Positions 11,357-23,539 of a DNA stretch of 64,000 nucleotides are shown one piece after another (positions within the stretch are counted from its first letter, which is position 1; every line of letters begins with the position of its first letter). The position numbers were made by a program, and so were the translations under genes. The stretch comes from Cenococcum geophilum 1.58 (lineage: Eukaryota; Ascomycota; Dothideomycetes; Gloniales; Gloniaceae). The stretch lies in assembly GCA_001692895.1 (NCBI GenBank), contig KV748216.1:806001-870000 (forward strand), in the 5' to 3' direction. The notes below the pieces were generated by a model that saw only the letters and a program-made list of their open reading frames with translations, was not told the DNA's origin and did no database searches.

Positions 11357-12377
11357 GTAGTAGTAGATTCTTTAATTAACGTCTGATACGGATCCTATCT
11401 AGGCCTACGCAGACTACTCCGTATATAAGGGGAAAGTAATATTAACAGGAAAAACCCCTTGCTATTAGGGGGGAGGAAAAACCCTAAAAGCCACCTTAGT
11501 AGGATGAAAAACCCCAAATTGCCATGCCTGTACGAGCAGCGGCCCTGCGGGTCTACAGCTTGTCCTCCTCCTTAGATGTTTCGAACTCCTTAAAAACCAC
11601 TGCTTCCTTCTCTGGCTTATCTAAAGCTAGGGTTCACTATGTCCTAGCTAGGCCTTGCCGATCGATTACTGTGTGCTTATAGTTGTGCCCCATATCTTAA
11701 CTACCCCTGTATGCTGTCTCTTGTTAACCATTGCCATATACGCCATGCCTCCCCCCCCCCTAAGGCCTATTAAAGGCGTAAGGGGGATTTATCCGTTCTA
11801 CTATCCTAAAACTAAAAAATAAAAGCGGGATATGTGTGTGTGTATCTGGGTATCTTTTATGCCTAGGCCCTAGTCACTAGGCCCTCTCTAAGGGCACCAC
11901 TCTATTAAGAGGAGATAAGGAAAACCGTACGGGGTTATCCAGCTGCCGCTTTTAGTAGTATTATAGTAGTATGGCGAGTGACCGCATGCTCCGCGGGCGA
12001 TCGCCCTAGGGGTTGGGAGGGGCCGTATATTTGCTCGTTCGTTCGTTCGTTCGCGTTTACCTATTCGTTAATATAAGGTCGTCAATGCCTTCCACTGGGG
12101 GACGGGGGGTGATATCGAATACTGTGCATCCATGTTGGATCGTACAGGTGCCCTGGATAGGAGAATGTAGTAGTCGTCGTACTGTAGAGAGCCAACAGTA
12201 GTGGTTTTTAAGATCTCACCATCTGAAAACCTTTTACCACCGCCCTTAACGCCTACAACCACCACAGGTCCTGTCCGCACGCTGTGCGACGTCTCTGCGT
12301 TGGCTCTGGATCTAAACTTCGAAGACCAGGTTCGTAGCCGTCACCACGTACAGGTGCAGAGTCCGATTTCGACGGCC
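11357..12377 (-). mobile_element. GC-normal insertion in G1 with a 15-bp target duplication; possibly a 5'-truncated LINE
   Basis: The 15-mer TAAAGATGTTATATA occurs at 11342-11356 and again at 12378-12392. Comparison with the uninterrupted region in G4 (near 54990-55070) shows that everything between is extra. Duplications of this length point to target-primed reverse transcription rather than LTR or cut-and-paste insertion. Read on the minus strand the insert ends in a short CTACTACTAC run, which could be its 3' tail. CpA is frequent and GC is near 50%, so RIP has hardly touched it. It also holds a 10-C run, a GT repeat, four TTCG units (near 12035-12052) and three GAAAAACCC copies (11447-11518). 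A 70-codon minus-strand ORF (12068-12280) has no recognisable family, so the element class is an inference. Confidence 0.6.
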
Positions 12378-15300
12378 TAAAGATGTTATATAAGAGGTAA
12401 AGGATAATTCCACTATAGAATAGGGAATATTAGTAGGGATTAAGACCCCACTAGATACGATGTCTATCGCTTTATAAGACGTAAGAGAAGTAGGATAGCG
12501 AGCTACTTTAGCACTTAATAAAGGCAAAAGGCTAAAAGCTTAAGATTCTTAAGACGAGATACGAGATAATTAAGACTCTTAAGATGAGATAAGGTAAGCT
12601 TAAGGACCTATAACAGATAATAACCAATAGAGTAGAGCAATAGCTTAGTTTAGCGATATATAAATAAGCTTAGGACGAAGTTTCCTAATAGTATAAGACT
12701 CTTAAGACGAGATAAGAACACTAGTAAAGCCTAGTTAAACTAAGGCTAGAGCTGAGCTTAAGATAGAAGTAAGCTTAGGATTAAGAATCCTATAGAACTA
12801 AGACTTTAAGAAATGAATAAGGACCATTAACAAAATTAGAGAATCTGCGGCATAAATAGTAACTAGATTAGGAGACAGATATATAGCCCTAGAGGACTTA
12901 CTAGGGGAATATAATGTTTAGCCTAAAGATCGAAATGTTAATACCAAGATTAAGAAGTAAGAAGACTTTAAAGATTTATCTATAAGATGCAAACTAAAAG
13001 AAACTATAGAAGAATTTAGGTAAAGAATTACCGCATAGCAAGAACAGAAACTAAATAAGAGATTTAGTATATTGGGGCGTATAAGGGACAGAGTATTAGT
13101 ATAAAGAATTACTAATAGGCCTAGGGTAGGCATACTAAGAGCTAAGTAGCTTACTAAACTAGAAAACAAATAGGATCTAGGGATCCCTACTAGGTTTAAA
13201 GAACGACATATAAAGGGCTATTATAATGTAGTAATAAGAAGATACTTCCTTATGGATAAGCTGTATATACTCTAGCAGCTATACTAAAAGTGGTATAGGC
13301 AACGATATAATGACGAGTAGGAAGATTTCTATATGTAGTTAGATAAACGAGTTATTTAAGACCACCCGATTATAGAAAAGGCCATAACTTATATTAAAGG
13401 ATCTAGAGGAATAATTAAAGGACTAGAGAAGTGAGAAATATATCTTAATACCTGCAAATAAAGTTATAATGTTTAGATTAATACGGCAAAGGTTTAAACT
13501 TAAAGATAAAGATAAGTTAAGAGTTAACCTAAAGCACCTAGCATACTATACGCTATTATAGATTGTATGCGTAGACGATATATATAAAATATATAAAAAT
13601 CTAAAGAAAAAGAATTGGAAATACCCTATAAGGATATATTAGACGCTAGATAAACGATAGTATAGAAATACTAAGTATATATATGGCTAGTATCTAATAA
13701 AAGTTTAAGAGTTAGGAGACTTAATATTTTAACCAGAAAGATTCCTTACGGAAGAATGCTTAAATAAATAATAGTAGTGGGAATACCTAGAGAATATATG
13801 TTTATAGTATATTAAAGACAAAAAGCAAACTAGGTATTAGCTAAAGAGTAAGCTAAGTATACTAGGATTAAGCAGCTAATAGTTAGGAAAAGTAAAGGCC
13901 TATAGAACCAGAGGGAGCTAGTAGTAGAGCCTTAGACCCTTAAAGGAATTTAAGGATAATACCTAAATTTATAAGCTAAATGGTAAAATTAATAGTTTAA
14001 AGCGTTAATAGATAGTAGAGCAATATAAAACTATATCTTACTAGTAATAGTTAAGAGAATAGGATTACCTTATAGATAGAAGGAGTAACTTTACCTATTA
14101 GTTATAATTTTAGGAGATCTAATAGCCTATAGAGGAGGGATTATTAACCTTAAAATAGGACCTATTTAAATAACTATTAAAGGAAGACAAATTAAGATGT
14201 CTTTTAATATCCTACTGTTAGGATAGAATAAGGTAGTATTAGAAATGCCTTAGTTATAGAAATACAATCTAAAGATCAATTAGATTACAGGTTAGGTTAA
14301 TATTAGAGATACTTAACGCTGTAAGATATAATAGTAAGCTAAGTTAGTATAGTACTAAGTTAGAGCGATATATAAAGAAACTAAGTAAGGCTTAAGTTAT
14401 ATACTAAAAAGATACCACAAGTATGGTAAAAAAACTATAGTTACTAGAAAGTAAAAAGCTATTAAAGTATATAGCATAGGACTATAAGATAGAGTTAGAA
14501 CTAGGAATAAGTCTAAGGTTCTTTTTAACCTATAAGCTTACTAAAGAAGAATTAAGAGCACTTAAAGAGTTTATCCAGAAAAACTTATAAAAGGGGTATA
14601 TTAGACTATCGCAATTATTAGTAGGTTATCTAGTACTATTTATACTAAAGAAGAACGGAAAACTTAGGTTATGCATTAACTACAGATAGTTAAACAGCAT
14701 TACTTAAAAGGATAGGTATTCTTTACCCTTAATTAGCGAAATCTAAGATAGAATAGGCAATGCGTAAATCTTTATAAAGATAGATCTAAGATAGGCGTAC
14801 TATTAGATTAGGATTAAGGAAGGTAACGAATAAAAGGCAGCCTTTAGGTTAAAGGAAGGACTGTATAAGCTATTAGTTATATAATTTAGGTTTATAAACG
14901 TACTAGCAACGTTCTAAAAGCGTATTAACAATATATTAGAAGAACACTTAGATAAATTTGTTATAGTATACCTCGATAATATTATTATCTACTTAATAAC
15001 TAAAGAAAAACACGGGGAATACGTTAAATAAGTCTTAAAGAGACTATAAGAAGAATAGATACTAGTAGTAATTAAAAAATGCGAGTTCTTTACTAGGAAG
15101 ACCGATTTTATTAGATTTATTATTAAACTAAGCTAACTTAGTATAGATCTAAAAAAGATCGAGGCTATAGTAAATTGGTAAGAACTAGAGAACGTAACGC
15201 AGTTAAGATTATTTTTAGGGTTTTGTAATTACTATAAAAGGTTTATAGCGTAATAGTTAAAGAATATTAAACCATTTATGTGGTTAATAAAGAAAGAGGA

Positions 15301-17330
15301 ACTATAGGTATAGGGAAAAGAATAGTAGGAATTGTTTAAAAGGATTAAAGATTTATTTACCTAGGAACTAGTTCTTAAGATTTATTAACTAAAATTAGAA
15401 ACGGTTATAAAAACGGATGTATTAGACTTTATACTAGGGGCATACTTTATATAGAAATATTAAGATAGATAGCACCTAATAGTATACTATAGTCGGAAGA
15501 TAATACTATTAGAGTTAAACTATAACATCTATAATAAGGAGTTATTAGGTATAGTTACAGCACTAAAGAAATAAAGAGCATTCTTATAAGTTATAGAAAA
15601 ACTATTTATAGTTAAAACGGATTATAAGAACTTAACGAGATTCTTAATAATAAAAGAACTTAACTAAAGGTAGGTTAGATAGGTAGAAATACTTACAGAA
15701 TACTATTTTAAGATTTAGTATACTAAAGGCACGGATAATATACGAGCAGACGCTCTAAGTTAAAAAGCTAAACTATAGAATAATAAAAAGCCATTAGGAG
15801 CTTTACTGCGAAAAGATATAGACGGATTAATTAGGTATAATTATCTAAAAATTATAGTAACTTAAGAGGGTAATGAACCGGAAAGAGTTTATAAGTCACT
15901 AGTAAGCTTTTAGGTATAAAGAATTTTAAAAATATAGCTAAAAGATCTGTAAACGGATATATATAAGAACTAAGAAGTAAAGTATATCCTAAGAAGCATA
16001 GCAGAGCAATTTATAGAAGATTTCTATGAGGGAATAACTTAAGAATATAATAGGGCCATAGGCTTAGTATTAAGACTCTAAAAGGAGTATATTATTAATA
16101 GAATCTAAAATATTATAAGAAAAATTATAAAAGAGTATCTAGATTACTAAAGAAATAAACTAATAAGGCATAAGCTATATAGAGGGCTATAACCTATTAA
16201 AATACTAGAGAGACTATAGGAGGTTATATTATAGGACTTTATTATTAAGTTACTAAAATTAANAGANCCTATTACNNGANNAGATTATAANNNNATCTTA
16301 GNAATAGTAGATAAGCTTATAAAGTAGGGATACTTTATAGCGTATACAGAAGAGATATTAGCAGAAAATATTGCTAGAATCTATATTAAAGAAGTATTTA
16401 TAAGATATAGAGCACTAAGTAAGATTATATCGGATAGAGATCTAAGATTTATAGTAGTATTTTAGGAAGTATTCTTAGTAGAGTAAGGAGTTAGAGCAGT
16501 AACTTCTATTATATATTATTTGCAAACAGACGGTTAAACGGAAAGACTAAATTAGATACTAGAACAGTATTTAAGGTACTATATTAATTACGCATAGAAT
16601 AATTAGGTATCGCTATTACTAGTTATATAGTTTATATATAATATAACATCTTAAGAAGGAATAGGTATATTACTATTTAAGGCAAATTATGGATATAAGC
16701 TAAGGACATTATTATTACTATAATAAGTAAAGAAAACGAGTAGTATAGCTAAGGAAAGAATAAAGACGTTAATAAATCTTTATATAGACCTTATAGAATT
16801 AGTAAAGAAAGTATAAAAGAGAATAAAAAGGTANTATAATGCTAAGAGATCTAAGGGACTAGATCTTAAGGAGGGAGATAAAGTATAGCTACTATACAAA
16901 AATTTTAAGAGTTAATAACTAAGTAAGAAGTTAGACTATGTTAGACTAGGACCTTTTAAAATTAAGTAGAGGATTTTATTAGTTATATTTAAGTTAAACC
17001 TACTAGTTAAGATAAAGATCTACCCTATATAGTATATTGTAATGCTAGAACCGGTATACGGGAATGTTAAACTACTAGTTTATAAAGTAGATATGTATAA
17101 AGGATAAGAAGAAGATAAATAGTAAGTTTTAAAGATTGTTAGTTATAAGGACATTAATAATAAAACATGGTATAAAGTTAAGTGGATAGGCTATACTAAG
17201 ACTACCTAGGAACTACTAGAAATTTAAAAAAAAAATGCTATAAGAAAGGTATAGGAGTATTAGGAGAAATTAGGTCAGGTAGAATTAATAAAAAAGGATT
17301 ATTAAAGAATAAGTTACCTAAGGGGGATCT
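12378..17330 (+). pseudogene. G1 pol (protease, RT, RNase H, integrase, chromodomain), RIP-degraded
   Basis: Protease: DSGA is altered to DSRA at 14011-14022. RT: FILKKNGKLRL near 14638, and catalytic YLDD changed to YLDN at 14969-14980. RNase H: about 15405-15700 with LELNYNIYNKELLGIVTALK. Integrase: LVIVDKLIK near 16302 and SDRDLRFIVVFQEVF near 16431-16475 carry catalytic Asp residues, and YYLQTDGQTERL follows near 16515. Chromodomain: NKTWYKVKWIGYTKT at about 17158-17205. These domains in this order define a chromovirus-type gypsy Pol. The frame is closed by dozens of Gln-to-stop changes. Ambiguous bases (N) sit at 16263-16302 and 16834. Confidence 0.88.
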
Positions 17331-18018
17331 AAGAAGAGCAGTTGCCGAACTACTTAAATCTGTTTTCTTCTCTATTAGGGAAGAATCCGTTTTTTTATTA
17401 CTAAGTTTCTATAAACCTTATTCTATAAGCTTCTACTTCTTAAAACGGACCTTTTTATAAACCTTCTTAAGACGGATTAACCGAGCGAACGTAGTAAGAT
17501 AAGATTTAAGGGCCTATTACTAAGTATTAGTAGCCTTCTATTTAGTATTATAAGAGTAATATAACTCCGCTAGAGTAATAGATAGTTTATTATCTAGCTA
17601 TATAGTAGTAAATTAAATATAAAACCCTAAGATAAATTAATTAAGGAACTAGACGACTATTAAAAGTAATAGGTTGTATATATTTAGTATTAGAAATAGA
17701 GCGAATATTATAGGATAAATAAATATTCGCTTTAGTATACTTTAAGTAAAATAATAGTTATTATAAAGATAGGTTCGCTAACGTAATATAAACTAATCCT
17801 TTTTTTAAACAGCGAGAATATGGAGATAGTATAATCTCACTAAGAGATAATATCGTAGCAATAGTGCGAGTATGACGGACGGTTAAAGAAGAAGAAATTG
17901 CTTTAGGTATAATAAGTAACAATATTAACTAAATTAATTAGACGGATATTATACCTCTAGTAAACAACTTAGAGATATTAGGAATCTTTAAGGATANAGA
18001 TAAAGAGAAGGGAGATAG
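17331..18018 (+). other. G1 region between chromodomain and 3' LTR
   Basis: About 690 bp with a counterpart in G3 and G4. Its end reads as an acidic C-terminal frame (IIPLVNNLEILGIFKD) that runs into the LTR, suggesting the polyprotein or a small extra ORF extended this far in the ancestor. One N lies at 17997. Confidence 0.5.
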
Positions 18019-18442
18019 TATTACGGACGCTTTAAGAACAATATTATAACTACTTAGGGAAGAGTTGGAAGAAGTTAGTTAGCTAATATAAGTATAGTCT
18101 AGAATAGAGCCGATAGAGCTATATAACAAAGAATAGTAACTAAGGTTATATAATGTAATCTATATAATTTATAAGATCTATATAATCCGTAATAGAGTAA
18201 ATAAAGTACACGTATATTATATATAAGGAGGATTTTATAGGAGTACGGTTATATATTTAAAGACCCTTAGTCCCTACCTAGATAGTTCCTTCCTTATAGT
18301 AATTCTTAGAATATAATTAGAGTTAATTTATTAGGCAACTACTCCACTAGTTATTATTACGTTATTAACTTTAATTTATATTACCTATATACCTAGCCTA
18401 TTAACGAGCTTACCTTAATACCTTCTATAAGGTTCCGTTACA
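18019..18442 (+). repeat. G1 3' LTR (424 bp)
   Basis: Same length as the 5' LTR and ends TTCCGTTACA, followed by the ATTTA target copy at 18443-18447. Confidence 0.92.
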
Positions 18443-18447
18443 ATTTA

Positions 18448-21400
18448 CCTACTATTTTATTAACCTTTAGGCTTTTTCTAAGTTCTTATAGGCTACCATC
18501 CAGGCCTCTTCTAAGCGTTTGGTATACTGCTAGGCCTTACTATAGAATAGCCTCTCGCGTATAGTCTAGGGTTCTTCTAGTCTTTTTTAGTTAAAGCTTA
18601 TATAGGGTAAGTAGCCCATTTCTAGCTAAATAGGGGTAAACCCTATAGAGTTATAGAGTAGGGTCGCTTGGGTATAGTCTATTAGGGGGAGTAGTTTAGA
18701 CTAGTTGTTCTAAAAGTAGTTAATAAAGGGCTGAAGTCTTTGGTCTATATACTAATTTATAATCTCTATCTAACTGTCTATCTGAGGGTAATACGCTATA
18801 AAGAGCTTTAGCTTAATGCCTAGAATCTAGGTAAACTCGTTCTAGAAGGCTAATATAAACTGCGGCCCGCGATTAGATATAATAGTATTTAGTAGTTTAT
18901 AAATTCAATAGACGTAATAGATATATAGCCGAGCGGCCTTTTTAGCATTAATATTCCTATAGCAGGGGATTAAAAATAGGCGCTTGCCAAAGCAGATAAC
19001 TAGGATTATAACTATATTATATCTGTTACGGTCTATAGGTAGTTTATAAAAGTCTATAGAGATATATTACTAGGGGCGCTCTAGTATCGGAAGCGGTTTT
19101 AGTAATTCTAGGGTCTTATCTTATAGGATTATAGCTTTTTAGTAGTCGTCGCAGTTCCATATATATTAATTAATATCTATAGCTATCCTAGGCTAGTAGT
19201 AGCGGCCGCTAATAATTTTACGAGTCTTGTTTTTACTAGGGTATACTGTAGAGACTTAGCAATAGGCTTCGCGAATTAGTTTAGTCTATAGATTATTAAT
19301 ATTGGGGACTATAAGCCGCTTTTAATATAGGAGCAATCCTTCCTCTATTTTAAAATTGGGGTCTCCTCCCATAGCTTAATCGCGGAGGGCCTTTAAGGCA
19401 TTAGCCGTGCGGTTTGCAGTTAGGAGGCGGTTAATTAGCCCTATTAGTTCGTCTAAGGACTCCTCTATTAGTGCTAGCTTGTTTTACTAGGAGTCTAGCT
19501 CCTTAAGGATCCGTAGATTAAGCTGTTTGGGATAAAGGAGCGCGCGCGTTCAGTATTAGGTCTTTAGCTCTTCCTAAGGTCCTACGTCTTATTCTCTTTT
19601 AGTTAGGGTATTAGTTTTAGAGTTTTACTTACTAGAACGATATATAATTATAAAGAAGAATTAGAAGAGTACTTTAGCCTACTAGGCTTGCTGTTTAGTA
19701 AGCTGCTTTGTAGTTATAAAGTACTCTAGGGCCTTATAATTTATATATATCTTAATCCGGGAGTTTATACCTTTAAGCTCCGCACGCTATTAGGATAGCA
19801 ATTAAATAATAGCTAGCATTTCTTTATTATATTTTATAGTTATACTTAGCTAGGTTTATTGTTTTTAAAAAGAAGGTAATAGGGTACTATTCGCCGTCCT
19901 AATGTAGCTGTAATAGGATTCCTATTATAACTCTATTAGAAGCGTCCGTTTCTAATATTAATTTAAGGTCTAGGTTATAGTAATAAAAAATTAGAGAAGA
20001 GATAAGCCGCTCTTTTAACTCTTTAAAGGCTTCTATATAGTTACTATTAAAGATAAAGGGCGTGTCTTTCCAGGTAAGTCGTATAAGAGGCTTAGCTATA
20101 ACTCCGTAGTTATAGATAAACTAGTAATAGAAGTTATAAAAACTAAGGAAGGACTAGATCCCTTTTACGGTATAAGGGGGTTTCTAGTTACAGATTACTT
20201 TAACCTTCTTAAGATTAACTTTAATTCCTTCTATAGTAATAATAAACCTAAGTTACTTTATACGTTTTACTCTAAATTTGCATTTCTTAATATTAACTTA
20301 TAAGCCTATGTTCCGTAGTCTCTTTAAGACCTTTTTTATATAAACTTTATGCTTAAGTTCGTCGTCTAAGTATATAAGGATGTTGTTCAGGTATGCTGTG
20401 CAGAATTCATTAAGGTAGTTAAAAAGGACATTGTTTATATACCTTTGGTATATAGCTGGCCTATTTAATAGTTTAAAAGGAAGGACTTTATATCTATAGG
20501 ACCCGTAATAAATACGGAATGTTATTAAATCTTTAAATATAGGGTCTATCCTAATTTGATAAAAAGCTTGGCGGATATTAAGTTTGGTAAAGATCTTTAC
20601 CTAGCTTAGATGTGTAAGGGTCTCGTTAATTAAAGGAATAAAATACTAATCCTTTTAAGTAATAGCGTTTAGCTTTTAATAGTTAATACAGAAACAAAGG
20701 CCTCTATTAGGCGTTTTTATAAATAGGATAGGGGAAGTAAAAGGGGCTTAGCTTGGCTCGATAAACCCTTTATTAAGGTTCTTAATTAAGTACTACTTTA
20801 TTACTTTTAGCTTATCCATTAATTATTAGTATAGAGGGCTATATCCTAGCGAGTTATTGGCTTCTAATTAAATCTTATAATTGTATATCCGGTAAGAAGG
20901 TAACTTATCTAAAGCCGCTCTTAAGAATACATTCTTATATCCCATATAAACAGTAGGGAGGAGGCGTTTAACTAGTTCCTTATTAGTTTCCTTAGCTACC
21001 TTTTCTTCCCTCTTGTTAATAATCTGCTTAATTTTATATAAGCTAGTTATAAAAACCTCGTTATCCCTCCTATATATATTAAAGTGGAATGCTATAGCGC
21101 TAATTACCGCGATATTTATTATAGGGGGGTTATATAATAATGGGGGTGTATAGGACCTTAGGGGCTTCCGGGGTAAAGGCGTTATTATTACTCCTTTTAG
21201 CTCCTATTGCATCTTTTAGAGGTTATCTCTTATGTCCTATTGGTATGTTCTCTTCTATATTAGTTAGATCTACGTAATTTAGACATTGTCTACGTCGCTA
21301 TCTATCCTACTACCGTACGTAGAGTCTCTATTAACTGTAGCGCTCTAGGGGAGTATCTTTATTAGTATAAAAGAGTTCCTTCCGGCCTCGCGACGGGCAT

Positions 21401-21900
21401 CTTCTTAGGTAAAGGCTAGGTCGCGGTCCCTAACATCCTACTAATAGGTAGGGTTAGCCCTTGCGGCTAGTGTTTTATAATCAGTTCGGATTTCCTTAAT
21501 AAAGAAAGGTAATTTTAGTCTATCCTCTGGCTAGACAAATTATCTTTATTATATATTTAGCTAAATATTAAAATAGGATATCTATTTTCGGCTAAGGATT
21601 ATATTATAGGACCCTAGGTCTAGGATGTAAAAGGGAATACCATACTAGCGTTATCTGTTAAAAGCGATATGCAACTTTAGGACGTAGGTAACTGGCTTAC
21701 TAGCCTAACCGTTATATCCTCTTACTTAGACAGGCTTCTCTAGTCTAGTGGCTTTTATATTTAGAAACTTAGCAACATTATTTATATAGGCAGTATTTAT
21801 AAAGGCAAAACTATTTGCTTTAGTATTAATAAGGGCGGTTATATTAACACTATATCCATTTTAAGATACTGTATATAGAACCGTAAAGTGTTTTCCACCT
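18448..21900 (-). pseudogene. G0 pol (protease-RT-RNase H-integrase), RIP-degraded
   Basis: Read from the right on the minus strand: protease ALINTKANSFAFINTAYI (ancestral DTGANSFAFID) near 21785-21845; RT about 20950-20300 with FCTAYLNNILIYLDDELK at 20355-20400, where YLDD is now YLNN; RNase H about 20150-19600; integrase 19500-18450 with SNRGPQFI..FWNEFTRILG near 18800-18880. Asp to Asn and Gly to Lys are RIP-type. The integrase is cut by G1, and its C-terminus continues at 9500. Confidence 0.83.
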
Positions 21901-23341
21901 ATTAACTAACTTAAATTAATCTCTTTAAGATTAATAGGATACCCTAGGGGGGAGTCTTTCCCTAAAGTTCTTCTTATCCTGACTTGTTAGACGTCTCTTC
22001 TTCCTCTATCTCCTTAATATCGTCTATATCCTTTAGCTCTAAGCAAGATAAGGTAAAGTAACTATCCTTATCGTAGTTATAGTATATAACCGTGGTAGGG
22101 TTAATTAGGGTATTGCGGCGATTACTAGTTAAGGGCGTAGTACGTAATAGGTTAGGCGAGGCTCGCGGATGCGTAGTAGTAAACGCTTTTAGAGTAGAGA
22201 CTATTATAACTTGTCTTCCTACTCTAGCTCCTATAGGTATAGTTAATAGGTTTTAGGGCTGCTTCTGCTAATTAGGGTAGGCGTTAATTCGCTTTAGTTC
22301 TAAATCTAATAATAGGCAACAAGCCGTAAGTCTTTTATAGTTTGGCAAATCGTCTAAGGTTACTATAATCTTTTCTTATAGCCTAATTATTAGTTTATTA
22401 TATAGGTCTAATTAGTAATTTTTAAGAGGGACTTAGCCTTCTTCTATAAAGTATAGGAATTAAGTTTGGAATTTAGCAAAGGGTTAGTTTAGTTTTATTA
22501 TTAGGTAATTATAGTTATACTAGGCATCCTATACTTTGTTTAGGTTAACGTAGATAGTAGCTAGGTACTATATTATCTTATTAATAAATATAAATCGGAC
22601 AGGGGATTTGTCCTTAAACTTGGTTTAAAGGTGCCGTTAGGCGTCCCTAGTAGTTTAACCAAAGAGGTAGAGCATTTTAGCTTCTTTAGAAAGGAAATAG
22701 TTATAGTTAATACGGAGCTTTCCTCGTACTTAAATCCTCCAATTCTTAAAGGTAGGGTCTATCCTGTTAGATAGTAGTAGGAGGTTAGAAAGCTTAACGG
22801 ACTTTAATTACTTTGTTATTATATCCGTACTCCCTAGTATATTATACTTAGTAGAGTAAATAGGTTGGCTAGGGCTTTAAGAAGGGGAAGCTGGGCTATT
22901 TTATAAAGCCGCGAGGCTTTCTAGAATCTCTTATAGAGTCTCTTATATATTTCTTACCTCTAGATAATTAGCTTCCTAGTTAGCTACAAGGGCGCGAATT
23001 TACTTGCGTACGTCTATAACGTTATTATTATCTTTAATTTCTAATCCTAATTGGATCTTAGGTTTCTCTTAGGTAGAGGCAGCTCTCTTAAATAAGCTAG
23101 CTTTAGGCGCCACTATTAGCTTTCTAGGGTTTATCGGTATTATACGCTTTGGTTTTAATTCTGAGGGTATAGGTCTAGTCCTATTTAGCTTATAAGGTAG
23201 GATATTATCTAGGCCTTCCCAGGCAATATAGAGTTGTTTTAGTGTCTAAGTATAGCGCGTTAACACGTCGTTGTAGATGAAGTTTCTTTTAGGGTAGGAT
23301 ATTATTAAGGCCTTCCCAGGCAATGTAGGGTAAGCTTAGTA
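21901..23341 (-). pseudogene. G0 gag region, RIP-degraded
   Basis: Between protease and 5' LTR the minus strand has gypsy Gag position and length (about 1.4 kb). Charged and Gln-rich content can be read through stops. The zinc knuckle could not be located with confidence. A 36-bp direct repeat pair lies near its start (23196-23231, 23293-23328). Confidence 0.6.
23196..23328. repeat. Pair of 36-bp direct repeats in the G0 leader
   Basis: Copies at 23196-23231 and 23293-23328 share GGTAGGATATTAT and GGCCTTCCCAGGCAAT, 97 bp apart. They lie just inside the 5' LTR of G0, where the untranslated leader and packaging sequence of the element would be. The second copy differs by three bases, including a RIP-type change. 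Confidence 0.7.
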
Positions 23342-23539
23342 TAATATTACGGCTTGTATAAATGCCTCTAAACTAAAGCTTATAGAATACTATATTACGA
23401 AGATACTAAGCTAAGGAGAAGAGGAGAGGTATATATAGGAGGTAGAGGCGTAATATATACGCGTTATAACGCCAAGTCCTTAGCCGAACCCCTGACTAGT
23501 CTCTCTGTCCAGGTTACGCGTTACGGTGCCGTAATATAT
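23342..23539 (-). repeat. G0 5' LTR (198 bp)
   Basis: Pairs with 8490-8687 at equal length. Its outer edge reads GCCGTAATAT on the plus strand. Confidence 0.85.

Larger units (their letters stand above)
9506..18442 (+). mobile_element. Full-length Ty3/gypsy chromovirus-type element G1 nested in G0
   Basis: Identical-length LTRs (424 bp, 9506-9929 and 18019-18442) start with a RIP-altered TGTTACGGAC and end TTCCGTTACA. A perfect 5-bp duplication ATTTA flanks the element (9501-9505 and 18443-18447). The internal region carries gag, a CCHC knuckle, protease, RT, RNase H, integrase and chromodomain in gypsy order, all with RIP-type stops. It belongs to the same family as G3 and, with a divergent LTR 5' part, G4. 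Its total of 8937 bp includes a later 1-kb insert at 11357-12377. Confidence 0.93.
8490..23539 (-). mobile_element. Ty3/gypsy element G0 (minus strand), split by nested element G1
   Basis: Two 198-bp LTRs in the same orientation (8490-8687 and 23342-23539) bracket a minus-strand gypsy coding region. A tract of eight C (8688-8695) abuts the left LTR and reads as a polypurine tract on the minus strand, which identifies that copy as the 3' LTR. Removing G1 plus one 5-bp target copy leaves about 6.1 kb, a normal gypsy length. Flanks GTATG and ATAAA do not match as a target duplication, so the insertion is old or its edges have mutated. Protease, RT, integrase and chromodomain remnants follow the gypsy order. 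Confidence 0.88.

Noticed and set aside
11447-11518. GAAAAACCC repeats as an interstitial telomere array
   Set aside because: Units are irregularly spaced, only three in number, and do not match TTAGGG.
12918-13169. 83-codon minus-strand ORF
   Set aside because: Antisense to the G1 gag-pol junction region, which aligns to the same region of G3 and G4.
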